A stretch of 64,000 nt of DNA from Allofournierella sp. (GTDB lineage Bacteria; Bacillota; Clostridia; Oscillospirales; Ruminococcaceae): positions 62,001-126,000 of the forward strand of contig JAHHRU010000004.1 in NCBI GenBank assembly GCA_020025635.1. The letters are read 5' to 3'. A model generated the notes under the pieces. The model worked only from the letters and a program-made list of their open reading frames with translations, ran no database searches and was not told the DNA's origin. Positions 52,183-61,184 of this stretch are shown piece after piece. How positions within the stretch are numbered: the first letter of the stretch is position 1; each line of letters starts with the position of its first letter. A program made the translations under genes and the position numbers.

Positions 52183-53370
52183 TTACTCCTTGATATCAAA
52201 AATAGAATTTGCAAGACCATCCTGAGCCAGCATGGTCTGCACCGCGCCGATCTCACTGGACACATCCAGCGCCACATTGGTGAGCAGCGAGGTACGCAGG
52301 TTTTCGAAGCCCTGAACAAGGCTTTCCAGCGCATCGGTGATTTCCTTGCGGATGCCGTCGGCCGTCTCGCCCTGCTGGTCCTTCACATCTGCATAGGTGC
52401 GCAGCAGCTTGAGGGTGGTGGGCATATAGTAAGAGGTCAGCCGGCGCACCTGGCCGATGCCGGCGGGATGCGCGCGGGTCCAGCTGAGGATATCCGCAGC
52501 GGAAAGGCGCAGCTTTTCCAGCCGGGCCTCCATTTCCTTTTGATCTTTGACCGAAGCGATGTGTTCGTCCAGCAGATAAAGGAAGTCCTCCATCTGGATG
52601 AGAAGATCCTGCATTGCGGATGCCTCACCGCTGCCCAGGTGCTTCTGAGCCTCCTGCCGGCGCTGAAGCGCCCGGTACTTTTCGGCGTTGAGGAAGAAGA
52701 TGCCCTCCTCATCATCAATGTAGCCATTGGGCAGAAGGCCTCTGCGGATCATATCCGAAAGGTCTTTTTTCACAAAGTTTTGATCCTGGCGCAGCACTTC
52801 GGCCAAACGGGTGAAGGGCACGGCATCCTCGCTTCCCATGGCGGAAAGATACCGTTCCAGGCGCTTTTTGCGGGCAGGCCCGTTGAACAGGCGCTTGCCC
52901 AGCAGCGCAAGGCCCGCCGCACCGGCCACACCAAAGAGCAGCGGGACCAGTGCCAGCAGGTCTTCCGCGATCATGTACGGGATCTGGGTCATGATTCCCA
53001 GCAGCGCAAGCACCGAAAAGAAGCCCAGCACACCGGCGCCGCAGTAGGAAAGGGTGCCCAGAAAGCAGGACACACCGCTGCTCAGTGAATCCGATGAGCT
53101 GACGTGCACTACCTGCGTACTGCGTACCGGCTGCCGTTTTTTCCTGGGCTGGGCAGCGGGACGCTTTTCTTTCTGCTCCTCAATGCGGGCAGCTGCTTCA
53201 TCCAGCTTCTGGCTCACCTGCTGGCTCACCTGCCGGGTCACAACAGTGCCCAGATTGCAGACACTTCTTGCCAGGTTTTCCAGATCCTGCGGGTCGAAAC
53301 CGTTTGCGCCATTGGAAGTCTGATATCCCGAGGTCTCATTTTCATAGTCATATGGTTTTTTCTGCGACAT
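52183..53370 (-). CDS. XpaC-like 5-bromo-4-chloroindolyl phosphate hydrolysis family protein
   Basis: A 395-residue membrane protein. The N-terminal 90 residues are polar (MSQKKPYDYENETSGYQ..., basic QPRKKRQPVRS), two transmembrane segments lie at about 105-165, and the soluble C-terminal part has YYMPTTLKLLRTY, the core motif of the XpaC/PF10112 family. Bacillus XpaC is linked only to X-phos hydrolysis, so its real function is unknown. The ATG at 53370 has AGGTG. It lies between the FAD oxidoreductase and recJ on the same strand. Confidence 0.78.
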   Translation of the reverse strand: MSQKKPYDYENETSGYQTSNGANGFDPQDLENLARSVCNLGTVVTRQVSQQVSQKLDEAAARIEEQKEKRPAAQPRKKRQPVRSTQVVHVSSSDSLSSGVSCFLGTLSYCGAGVLGFFSVLALLGIMTQIPYMIAEDLLALVPLLFGVAGAAGLALLGKRLFNGPARKKRLERYLSAMGSEDAVPFTRLAEVLRQDQNFVKKDLSDMIRRGLLPNGYIDDEEGIFFLNAEKYRALQRRQEAQKHLGSGEASAMQDLLIQMEDFLYLLDEHIASVKDQKEMEARLEKLRLSAADILSWTRAHPAGIGQVRRLTSYYMPTTLKLLRTYADVKDQQGETADGIRKEITDALESLVQGFENLRTSLLTNVALDVSSEIGAVQTMLAQDGLANSIFDIKE

Positions 53371-53387
53371 AATTTCACCTGTTCTTG

Positions 53388-54995
53388 TTATTGATTGATG
53401 ATTGCAGATAGAGGCTTTTTATACCGTGCGGTGATGGCACGGGCCACTTTCAGGCCATCCACCGATGCGCTCATGATGCCGCCCGCATAGCCTGCGCCTT
53501 CGCCGCAGGGCCAAAGGCCGGCAAGGGCGGTGCATTCATATTCGCTGTTCCGCATAAGCCGCACCGGGCTGGATGTGCGGGTCTCAAGGCCTGTCAGGAT
53601 CGCTTCCGGGGCCGTATAGCCCGGCAGCCTGCGTTCAAACGCCGCAAGGCCGGTGCGCAGGGTATCGGCCAGCTCTTTGGGAAGAAGGCTGCCCAGCTCC
53701 GCTTCCCGAACGCCCCGGTCAAAGGTAGGCTCCACTGTGGTGACCGCAAGGCGCTTTTCACCTTTTAAAAAGCTTTGCAGGTTCTGGGCCGGCGCTGTGT
53801 ATCCGCCGCCGCCCGCCTCAAAGGCCGCCCGCTCCAGCCTGCGCTGGAATTCCACGGCACGCATGGGGTCTTCGCCGAAATCCTTTCCGTTCACACTCAC
53901 CACCACTGCTGCGTTGGCATTGCGGCCGGCGCGGGCGTGATAGCTCATGCCATTGGTCAGGGTCCTTCCCTCTTCGCTTGCCGAGGCCACCACCTGGCCG
54001 CCGGGGCACATGCAGAAGGTGTATACGCACCGCTCGCCCACATGGTGGCTCAGCTGATATTCTCCCCGGGGCAGGGCCGGATGCCCGGCCGCCTCGTGGT
54101 AAAGCCCTTTTTCGATCTCGGTTTGCAGATGCTCGGCCCGAAAGCCCACCGAAAACGGCTTGCATTCCAGCATAAGGCCCTCGTCCATAAGCATTTGGAA
54201 GGTATCCCGTGCCGAATGGCCCACTGCCAGCACCAGATCCTCACAGGGGATCTCTCCTTTTGTGGTGCGCACGGCCGTAAGGCGTCCGCCTTTTTGCACA
54301 AGGCCGGTGAGGGCGGTATTGAACATCACCTGCCCGCCCAGCGCCTGGATCTCCCCACGGATGGAGCGGATCACTCCCCGCAGAAGATCGGTGCCGACGT
54401 GCGGCTTCTGCCGCCAGGCGATCTCTTGCGGCGCACCGTGCCGCAGCAGTGTTTCGATCACTTCGCCGCAGAGTGCATCATTGATGCGGGTGGTGAGCTT
54501 GCCGTCTGAAAAGGTGCCGGCACCGCCTTCACCAAACTGAATGTTGGCGCTGGGGTCCAGCTCACCGGTGGCAGAGAAATGCTCCACAGCCCGGATGCGT
54601 TCATCCAGCTCCGGGCCCCGCTCCAAAACGATGGGGGCAAAGCCCGCCCGGGCCAAAGCCAGGGCAGCAAACAGGCCTGCCGGGCCAAGGCCGCACACCA
54701 CCGGCGGGTGCTGCATGGGCTTTGTGCCGTATTCCAGCAAAAATTCGGGCCGCACCGCAAGGCTCACGCCTTCCTTTTGTGCCAGGGCCGCTTCCTCGGC
54801 CGGGTTTTTCAGTGTCACTGCCATGGTGTACACCAGCGAAGGGCGGCCGTGGCGGGCATCCACCGAAAGCTTTGCCACGCCCACAGAGGCTGTTTTCCCC
54901 TCGCTGCACCGCAGCAGCTTCAGAGCCCGGCTTGCCGCTTCCTGTTCCGGCTGTTTCACAGTGAGGGGCAGTCGAATTCCTCGTACAAGCAGCAT
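53388..54995 (-). CDS. FAD-dependent oxidoreductase, COG2509 family
   Basis: A 535-residue flavoprotein. An N-terminal alpha-beta domain (MLLVRGIRLPL...) precedes the dinucleotide-binding VCGLGPAGLFAALALARAG and ERG, then FGEGGAGTFSDGKLTTR, LAVGHSARD and a C-terminal GEGAGYAGGI, the flavin-binding end typical of the family. The biological substrate is unknown. The ATG at 54995 has GGAGG 9 nt upstream and overlaps the cdaR stop by 1 nt (TGATG), so it is coupled to the cdaA-cdaR operon, in the place often held by glmM. Confidence 0.88.
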   Translation of the reverse strand: MLLVRGIRLPLTVKQPEQEAASRALKLLRCSEGKTASVGVAKLSVDARHGRPSLVYTMAVTLKNPAEEAALAQKEGVSLAVRPEFLLEYGTKPMQHPPVVCGLGPAGLFAALALARAGFAPIVLERGPELDERIRAVEHFSATGELDPSANIQFGEGGAGTFSDGKLTTRINDALCGEVIETLLRHGAPQEIAWRQKPHVGTDLLRGVIRSIRGEIQALGGQVMFNTALTGLVQKGGRLTAVRTTKGEIPCEDLVLAVGHSARDTFQMLMDEGLMLECKPFSVGFRAEHLQTEIEKGLYHEAAGHPALPRGEYQLSHHVGERCVYTFCMCPGGQVVASASEEGRTLTNGMSYHARAGRNANAAVVVSVNGKDFGEDPMRAVEFQRRLERAAFEAGGGGYTAPAQNLQSFLKGEKRLAVTTVEPTFDRGVREAELGSLLPKELADTLRTGLAAFERRLPGYTAPEAILTGLETRTSSPVRLMRNSEYECTALAGLWPCGEGAGYAGGIMSASVDGLKVARAITARYKKPLSAIINQ

Positions 54996-56320
54996 CAGTT
55001 CTTTCCTCCGTCCGCACCTACGCTGCACTCCACCGAGTAGCTGCCCACCGCGAACACGTTCTTGTAGGCCGGGATCTGGATCCGGGCCGCCAGGTTTTCG
55101 GTGCCCTCGGTGATCTGCGCCGCACTGGCATCGATCAGAGCCACCACATTGGAAGAATCGATGGCGTCCAGCTCCTTTTCCGGGCCGATCAGGGTCACAT
55201 TGGACAGCCGCTCGATCTTGGGCCGGATCTTCATCCCCGCCGGCTGATTGATCACCCGGATGTTGCCTGCACTCATGGTTTTGGATGCAAGGCCCCGGTT
55301 GTCAAAGGACAGGGTGACCGTGGTGATATTGTCCGTGCTGGAAACGCCCTTGGGCAGTTCCACATTCAGCTGAAACGCCTTGTTCATATCAAAGGAATTG
55401 CCCAGATCGAAGTCGCTCACCATCAGCTCGGTGAGGTTTTCCACAACAGAGGGCTTGCCGGTGACCACCATGGTCTCCTGCGACAGGGTGTATTTCAGAT
55501 TTGCCAGGTCAAAGTTCGGGGAAACATTGATGAAGTTTACCCGCAGCGGCAGCTCCTTGGTGCGGTACACGTTGATGTGGATGTCGGCCAGGTTGTTGTC
55601 CATTACCGTGTATTTCAGCTCCAGCGGCTGATCGTTTGCATCCCGGGCTTCCAGAGCCGCAGTGGCAAGCTTCGATTCCGAAAGGTTCATCAGCGAGTTC
55701 TGCATATCGCTGCTGGTTTTTACAACGGCGGCAACATGGTCGATCTGATCCACTTCGTTTTTGGGGCCCTGCACTGTTACCTTTGCGGGCGAAGGCACCA
55801 CACTGTTGAGCACATAGCCTTCGGCAACGCTCATCTGGTTGCCGGTGACCGGCTGTACATCAAAGGTTTTTTCCACCACCGAGTCAAAAACCAGGTTGAT
55901 GGAATCGTTTGTAAAGGCTTCGATATCCCGGCCTTTGCGGCTGTCTGCAAAGCGCACCTGCAGCGGCAGCTTGAACTCGCCGGGGCCCGACAGAAGCGAA
56001 TAATCGGGATAAACGATCAGATCCGAGGTCTTGATGCCGTTCACCACCGCACTGTTGCCCTTAAGGCGCACGGTGACCGTCGTTTCGGGGTTGTTCACGA
56101 TATCCAGTTCCTTTGCCTTGTAGATCTCAGAAGCGTAGCTCAGGTCCACCGGCACATCCCCCAGCACGTTGGTCTGATTGGGGTCCTTCACCGTGGTCAC
56201 ATAGGTCCAGATCAAAAGCGCAATGACCAGAGAAATGATCATATTGAAATTTCGGCTGTCCAGCAGGGATTTCTTTTCTTTTTTGCCCTGAGGAGCCGGT
56301 TTCGTGTTATTTTTCTCCAT
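54995..56320 (-). CDS. cdaR: CdaR (YbbR-domain) regulator of CdaA
   Basis: A 441-residue protein with a short basic cytoplasmic head (PQGKKEKKSLLDSRN), one transmembrane helix (NMIISLVIALLIWTYVTTV) and repeated YbbR extracellular domains, which recur as GxVxVDLS, VTVRLKGN, VTVQGPKNEVDQIDH and VTLIGPEKELDAID. CdaR binds and modulates the membrane diadenylate cyclase in the same operon. The ATG at 56320 has GGAGG and overlaps the cdaA stop by 14 nt. Confidence 0.93.
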   Translation of the reverse strand: MEKNNTKPAPQGKKEKKSLLDSRNFNMIISLVIALLIWTYVTTVKDPNQTNVLGDVPVDLSYASEIYKAKELDIVNNPETTVTVRLKGNSAVVNGIKTSDLIVYPDYSLLSGPGEFKLPLQVRFADSRKGRDIEAFTNDSINLVFDSVVEKTFDVQPVTGNQMSVAEGYVLNSVVPSPAKVTVQGPKNEVDQIDHVAAVVKTSSDMQNSLMNLSESKLATAALEARDANDQPLELKYTVMDNNLADIHINVYRTKELPLRVNFINVSPNFDLANLKYTLSQETMVVTGKPSVVENLTELMVSDFDLGNSFDMNKAFQLNVELPKGVSSTDNITTVTLSFDNRGLASKTMSAGNIRVINQPAGMKIRPKIERLSNVTLIGPEKELDAIDSSNVVALIDASAAQITEGTENLAARIQIPAYKNVFAVGSYSVECSVGADGGKN

Positions 56321-57188
56321 GCTGTCTCCTCCAGAACGGCTGTTTCTCGTTCTCCTTCTGCTCGGGCGGCACCAGTTCTTCCTGCAGCAGGTTGAACAGG
56401 TTCTGGCGGTTCAGCCGCCGGATGAGCACGCCGTTTTTTGCCAGCGAGATGATGCCGGTCTCTTCACTTACAACCACCACAACGGCATCGGAGTTTTCAC
56501 TCATGCCCAGGGCGGCACGGTGCCGGGTGCCCATATCCTTGCCGATTTCCAGGTTGTCTGAAAGGGGCAGCACACAGCCGGCCGCCTTCAGCACACCGTC
56601 CCGAACCACCACCGCGCCATCATGCAGCGGGGTGCCCTCGTAGAAAATGGTCCCCAGCATTTCCCGGTTCACATCCGCATTCAAAGGGGTGCCGGTGCGG
56701 ATGACCTCAGAAAGATTGGTTTTGCGCTCCAGAACGATCAGTGCGCCGGTGTTGGTGTCCGAAAGCTGCTCTGCCGCATCGCAGATGGCAAGGCAGGCAT
56801 TCTGCCACTTTGCCCGCAGCGACGGGTCGTCTTTGTGGCTTCTGAACAGATTTGCCGCCCATTTGTCGGTGCGGCCCACCTGCTCAAGCGCACGGCGAAG
56901 CTCCGGCTGGAACAAAACGATAAGCGCGAGAAAGCCGATCTGCAAAACGCTGTTCATCAGCCAGACAACGGTGCGCAGCCGGAACATATAAGCAAGACCA
57001 TACAGCAGCAAAAGCACCACAGCGCCCTTTGCCAGCTGGGCCGCCCGCGTTTTGCGGATCAGCCGGATGATCTGATACACCGCAAAAGCCACCAGCAGGA
57101 TATCCAGGATATTGAGCGGATTCTGCTGGAGACTGCGGAAATTATTCCAAAGCTGGGTCAACATGTCTTTCTCCAAAATATATGGCAT
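56307..57188 (-). CDS. cdaA: diadenylate cyclase CdaA
   Basis: Makes c-di-AMP from two ATP. The 293-residue protein has transmembrane helices at about 25-115 and a DAC domain with LHDGAVVVRDGVLKAAGC (DGA motif) and GTRHRAALGMSENSDAV (RHR motif), then VVVVSEETGIIS. Catalytic residues are intact. The ATG at 57188 has AGGAGG 7 nt upstream; the ATG at 57164 also has GGAG, so a second start is possible. A promoter lies at 57255-57283. Confidence 0.95.
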   Translation of the reverse strand: MPYILEKDMLTQLWNNFRSLQQNPLNILDILLVAFAVYQIIRLIRKTRAAQLAKGAVVLLLLYGLAYMFRLRTVVWLMNSVLQIGFLALIVLFQPELRRALEQVGRTDKWAANLFRSHKDDPSLRAKWQNACLAICDAAEQLSDTNTGALIVLERKTNLSEVIRTGTPLNADVNREMLGTIFYEGTPLHDGAVVVRDGVLKAAGCVLPLSDNLEIGKDMGTRHRAALGMSENSDAVVVVVSEETGIISLAKNGVLIRRLNRQNLFNLLQEELVPPEQKENEKQPFWRRQHGEK

Positions 57189-57254
57189 GACAAGACCTCC
57201 TGTTTTTCCGGGCCGGCAAACAAGTCCATTGCAAGACCCGGATCATCACCTTTC

Positions 57255-57283
57255 AGTATAACATAATCGTGCCCGATTGAAAA
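57255..57283 (-). promoter_or_regulatory. promoter for the cdaA operon
   Basis: On the minus strand TTTTCA (57278-57283), 17-nt spacer, TATACT (57255-57260). The leader is about 60 nt. Confidence 0.6.
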
Positions 57284-57323
57284 CGCTTTTCAGCGCCTCG
57301 CACCGCGTTTTCACACATCTTTC

Positions 57324-58433
57324 TCAGCGCACAAGCAGTGCCACCGAGTGGGCCGCAATGCCCAGCCCCTCGCCGGTAAAGCCCAGATGCTCCTCGGTGG
57401 TGGCCTTTACGCTCACCTGATCCACCGAAAGGCCCAGAGCATCGGCCAGGTTCTGGCGCATGGTCAAAATGTGCGGCGCAAGCTTGGGCGCCTGGCACAG
57501 CAGTGTGGCATCGATATTTTCCACCCGATAGCCTTCTTTCTTGAGAAGCTGCGCCACCGCACGGGCCAGGGCCAGGCTGTCAGCCCCCTTGTAGGCAGGG
57601 TCGGTGTCCGGGAAATGCTTGCCGATGTCGCCCAGGGCCGCCGCCCCCAGCAGCGAGTCCATCACGGCATGGGTCAGCACGTCTGCATCGGAATGCCCCA
57701 GAAGGCCCTTTTCGTATGGGATCTCCACCCCGCCCAAAATCAGCTTGCGGCCTTCCACCAGTTTGTGTACATCATATCCGTGTCCAATGCGCATTTTGGG
57801 CTCCTCCTTCACATCATCGGGGGTCGTCAGTTTTTTATTTTCATAATCGCCTTCAGTCAGCCGCACCGGCAGGCCTGCCCGTTCAAACAGCTGGCAGTCA
57901 TCGGTAACATCCGCCGGGCCGTTTTCCAAAAGCGCAAGATAGCGTTCCCGGTCAAAGCACTGGGGGGTCTGCACGGCCCAAAGGGCCGAGCGCTGCGGTG
58001 TGGCCGTTACAAGGCCGTTTTCCGCCTGTTTGATGGTATCCTTTACCGGAACAGCGGGAGCCGCCGCACCGCACCGGAAGGCAGCCTCCAAAGTGCGGGT
58101 GATCACCGCTTCGCTCACAAAAGGCCGGGCCGCATCGTGGATGGCCACCACCTGGCCGGATGCCCGGCGCACACCGTTTGCCACGCTTTCCGCCCGGGTG
58201 GCACCGCCGGCCGTAAGGATCACCGGCTTTTTGCACCGGGCCGCTTCGCTTTTGGCAAGCTCAGCATTGTTTCCATGCACCAGCACGATCTCCTGGATGT
58301 CCGGGTGACGGTCAAACGCCTGCAGGCTCTGGCCCAAAACGGTGGTTTCACCCAAAGGCAGAGCCAGTTTATCAAAACCCATCCGGCTGGAAGAACCGCC
58401 CGCAACCAGCACAGCTGTTACTGTTTTTTTCAT
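57324..58433 (-). CDS. ispDF: bifunctional IspD/IspF
   Basis: A fused two-step enzyme of the methylerythritol phosphate isoprenoid pathway. Residues 1-210 are IspD (VLVAGGSSSRMGFDKLALPL, IHDAARPFVSE), the cytidylyltransferase. Residues about 215-369 are IspF (MRIGHGYDVHKL, GHSDADVLTHAVMDSLLGA, VKATTEEHLGFTG), the cyclodiphosphate synthase. Both active-site sets are present. A second Met begins the IspF half after a linker, with no stop between. The ATG at 58433 is chosen because the one at 58445 touches the GGATG site. Confidence 0.95.
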   Translation of the reverse strand: MKKTVTAVLVAGGSSSRMGFDKLALPLGETTVLGQSLQAFDRHPDIQEIVLVHGNNAELAKSEAARCKKPVILTAGGATRAESVANGVRRASGQVVAIHDAARPFVSEAVITRTLEAAFRCGAAAPAVPVKDTIKQAENGLVTATPQRSALWAVQTPQCFDRERYLALLENGPADVTDDCQLFERAGLPVRLTEGDYENKKLTTPDDVKEEPKMRIGHGYDVHKLVEGRKLILGGVEIPYEKGLLGHSDADVLTHAVMDSLLGAAALGDIGKHFPDTDPAYKGADSLALARAVAQLLKKEGYRVENIDATLLCQAPKLAPHILTMRQNLADALGLSVDQVSVKATTEEHLGFTGEGLGIAAHSVALLVR

Positions 58434-58547
58434 ATCGTAACGCATCCTTTCCGCGTATACTCCATATTTTTATTATTATACTTGGTTTTAACAAAAAAAT
58501 CCAGCGCACCGGCCGCACATTTTGGTCCTCTGCCGGAAATCTCACAC

Positions 58548-58591
58548 AAAAAAGACCGTTCTCCCTTTCTATTTTGAGAGAACGGTCTTTT
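58548..58591 (-). terminator. terminator of spo0A
   Basis: AAAAGACCGTTCTC-type arms (about 58549-58562 with 58578-58591) are followed on the minus strand by a T6 run, just after the spo0A stop. Confidence 0.88.
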
Positions 58592-58615
58592 CAGCTGGTT
58601 TTGCTCCTTTGCCCT

Positions 58616-59371
58616 TCAGGCACGGCGGAGCTTTTTATCCAGACGCATTTTATCGCTGATCATGGCAATGAATTCCGAGTTGGTGGGCTTGCCCCTCAGG
58701 TTGTGGATGGTGTAACCGAAATACCGGTTCAGGGTGTCCACATCGCCCCGGTCCCAGGCCACTTCAATGGCGTGGCGGATGGCACGCTCCACACGGCTTG
58801 CGGTGGTTTTGTTCTGCCGGGCAATTTCAGGGTACAGGCGCTTGGTCACCGCACTGATATAATCGGGGTCGTTGATGGTCAGCAGAATGGCATCCCGCAG
58901 GAACTGATACCCTTTGATGTGTGCCGGAACCCCGATCTGATGCAGGATCTCGGTGACTGCGGCTTCATCCTCGCCGCTGCGCCAAAAAGGCACTGCCTGC
59001 TCCTGCTGTGAAGCCTGGCCCGCCACGCTGTGCGCCAGAACAGCCGGATCGAACGGCTTGATGAAATAATAGGCAAACCCGTTTTCCATCAGCCGCCGCT
59101 CCACTTCATCGTTCTGGAAGCTGCCCGTTACAAAGAACCGTGCGCTGCCGCCCTGGCTTTCGTAGCGTTTCTTCACCTCAATGGCATCCAGGCCCGGCAT
59201 AAAGGCTTCCAGAAGGACCACGTCGGGATGTTCCCGCTCCATCGCTTCCAGTGCGCTTTCGCCGCTGCATTCGCACACCGTCACATCCATGCCTTCCGCT
59301 TCCAGCGCCTCACGGCAGCGCTGTGTGCAGTTTGTTCCGGCATCCGTCATTAAAAATCTTAATTTTTTCAT
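58616..59371 (-). CDS. spo0A: Spo0A with a degenerate receiver domain
   Basis: Master sporulation response regulator, 251 residues. The C-terminal DNA-binding domain is well kept (GVPAHIKGYQFLRDAI, TTASRVERAIRHAIEVAWDRGD, GKPTNSEFIAMISDKMRL). In the N-terminal receiver the phosphoacceptor position reads VVLLEAFMPGLD, with Glu 55 in place of the Asp that aligns with Bacillus Asp56, and the acidic pair DD reads DA (MTDAGT). Thr (FFVTGS) and Lys (FIKPFD) are kept. The start ATG 59371 has GGGAGG. The gene follows spoIVB, as in Bacillus. A promoter lies at 59411-59439. It probably cannot be phosphorylated normally; Glu may mimic phosphate. Confidence 0.94.
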   Translation of the reverse strand: MKKLRFLMTDAGTNCTQRCREALEAEGMDVTVCECSGESALEAMEREHPDVVLLEAFMPGLDAIEVKKRYESQGGSARFFVTGSFQNDEVERRLMENGFAYYFIKPFDPAVLAHSVAGQASQQEQAVPFWRSGEDEAAVTEILHQIGVPAHIKGYQFLRDAILLTINDPDYISAVTKRLYPEIARQNKTTASRVERAIRHAIEVAWDRGDVDTLNRYFGYTIHNLRGKPTNSEFIAMISDKMRLDKKLRRA

Positions 59372-59688
59372 TTTGCGTTCCTCCCGCTTGTGTTTTCCTT
59401 AACATTGGGTATTTTACCATATATTACCAATTACTGCAAGGGGATTCAGCAAAATAATTTCCAGTTTTTGGAAACAAACTGGTTGAGTATGGCGCTCTGC
59501 CGGCCTTTTTTCCACAATCCCCCTCATTTTGGGACTTCTTTTTAAAACGGAACAGCTCTTTGATCTGACTTTTCCATCGCTTTCTACCTGTTCGAATCCG
59601 CTTTTCCTTATAACTGCATTGGCATAGGGACGGCCTCTCTGCATCATAAAAGAGAAAGGCGGCAGAGGTTTCCCTCTGCCGCCTTTCC
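59372..59688. other. spoIVB-spo0A intergenic region with spo0A promoter
   Basis: Holds the spo0A promoter on the minus strand: TTGCAG (59434-59439), 17-nt spacer, TAAAAT (59411-59416). At 59655-59686 a hairpin (AAAGGCGGCAGAGG with CCTCTGCCGCCTTT) follows spoIVB as its probable terminator. No consensus 0A box or gene is seen in the rest. Confidence 0.7.
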
Positions 59689-60894
59689 TTACGCCGCCGC
59701 ATCGGCGGTTCTCAGCATATTTTCCGCAAAGATGCCGTACCCTCTGGTAGGATCGTTCACCAGCACATGGGTCACAGCGCCCACCAGCCTGCCATCCTGC
59801 TCGATGGGGCTGCCGCTCATTCCCTGCACGATTCCGCCGGTCGTTCTTAAAAGTTCCGGGTCGGTAATACGGATCACCATATTTCGGTTCGGGTCTGTTT
59901 CGTTCAGGGAAAGCCGCTCGATGCGTGCCTGATACCAGCGGGGCCGATTGCCCGAGATCGTGGTGAGGATGCGTACATCCGCCTGCCTTACTTCCTGCGC
60001 CTGTGCAACGGGCATATCCTGCCCTCGCACCAGCGTTTCAATGTGGCCGTATACCCCGGTGGGGCCGTTTTCCACAATATCCCCCATTGCCAGGCCGCCT
60101 GTAAAGCGGCCTTTCAGTTCCCCGGGGATGCCTGCCGTGCCCTCCTGGTAGCCAAGGATCGTCACCGGGGCAATTTCGCCGGAGCGCAGATGAATGCTTT
60201 GGCCAGTGTCGCTGTCATTGATGGGATGACCCAGGCCCCCGTAAATGCCGGTGGTATTATCCACAAAGGTAAGGGTGCCGATACCAGCCGAGGAATCCCG
60301 CACCCACATTCCCGCCTGCCACCGGCCTTTTTGCCCTCCCCGCACCGGCTCCAGCATGGTGCGCAGCTCCTGGCCTTCCCGCTCATAGATCACCTCGATC
60401 GGCTTTCCGTCTGAAAGCCGGATGGCCTTGGATACATCGTCATTGTCAAAAGTCCGGCGCCCATCCATGCTCTGGATGCTGTCGCCCAGTTTCAGGCCGG
60501 CCGCTTTGGCCGGGTTTGCGTAGCCGCTGCCGGTCTGGATATCCGAAAATCCAACCACCATTGCGCCGTTGGAAAACATTTTAATGCCAAAGGGTGTTCC
60601 GCATACTGTCACAGCCCGCCGGTCCACAACCACCGCCCGCACTGTTTTCACCGGCACACGCCCCATGATCGACAATGTCACATTGTAGCTGCTGCCCGCC
60701 GGTGTGGACTGAGCAGCTGCCGCGCCCGACGGATCTTTCGGGACCAGCCAGGGCAACTGCACCAAAGTCAGCGGCTGGCCCTCCGGGACCAGGAATGTAT
60801 CCGGCAGCCGGCTGGAAAGCCAGAGCATCCCAGCCCCCAAAAATGAAATCAGAACCATGAAAAGCACCAGTGCCCGTTTGAGCAGTCTGGACAT
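59689..60894 (-). CDS. spoIVB: SpoIVB peptidase
   Basis: Sporulation serine protease (family S55) that in Bacillus activates the sigma-K checkpoint. The 401-residue protein has an N-terminal transmembrane segment (MSRLLKRALVLFMVLISFLG), a PDZ domain (about 115-190, GYANPAKAAGLKLGD), and the peptidase with catalytic-His region GLGHPI and catalytic-Ser region GMSGSPIEQDG near residue 362. Key residues appear intact. The ATG at 60894 has AGGAGG 8 nt upstream; the longer frame to 60936 does not. Confidence 0.93.
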   Translation of the reverse strand: MSRLLKRALVLFMVLISFLGAGMLWLSSRLPDTFLVPEGQPLTLVQLPWLVPKDPSGAAAAQSTPAGSSYNVTLSIMGRVPVKTVRAVVVDRRAVTVCGTPFGIKMFSNGAMVVGFSDIQTGSGYANPAKAAGLKLGDSIQSMDGRRTFDNDDVSKAIRLSDGKPIEVIYEREGQELRTMLEPVRGGQKGRWQAGMWVRDSSAGIGTLTFVDNTTGIYGGLGHPINDSDTGQSIHLRSGEIAPVTILGYQEGTAGIPGELKGRFTGGLAMGDIVENGPTGVYGHIETLVRGQDMPVAQAQEVRQADVRILTTISGNRPRWYQARIERLSLNETDPNRNMVIRITDPELLRTTGGIVQGMSGSPIEQDGRLVGAVTHVLVNDPTRGYGIFAENMLRTADAAA

Positions 60895-60983
60895 ACAAGC
60901 GACCTCCTTTGGAAGGATTTTCCCTTCCCTGTGCATATTTCTCGCTTAGTATGCGCAAATCACGGCCGCTTTATCAGATTTTA

Positions 60984-61013
60984 TTGACAAAGCTTTCCCC
61001 CGCTTGTTACACT
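60984..61013 (+). promoter_or_regulatory. promoter for the orphan gene at 61185
   Basis: TTGACA (60984-60989), 18-nt spacer, TACACT (61008-61013). The leader is about 165 nt and no recognised element is in it. Confidence 0.55.
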
Positions 61014-61184
61014 GGAGACAACAAATATTTCATGCTCGCAAAGCCTGAAAAAGCACCTGTCAATGCGGAAAGGGCTGAGTGCCCTGTCTTGGGTCATCTC
61101 TGCCCCATACAATGGTAAAGGCCGACATCGGCAGAGAGATAAGGGCTGGAATAAAGTCAAACTCCAATCAGGAGGGGCAAAAAG

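Noticed and set aside
59434..59620. Possible 0A box (TTCGAACAG) upstream of spo0A
   Set aside because: It departs from the known TGTCGAA core and is not placed over the promoter.
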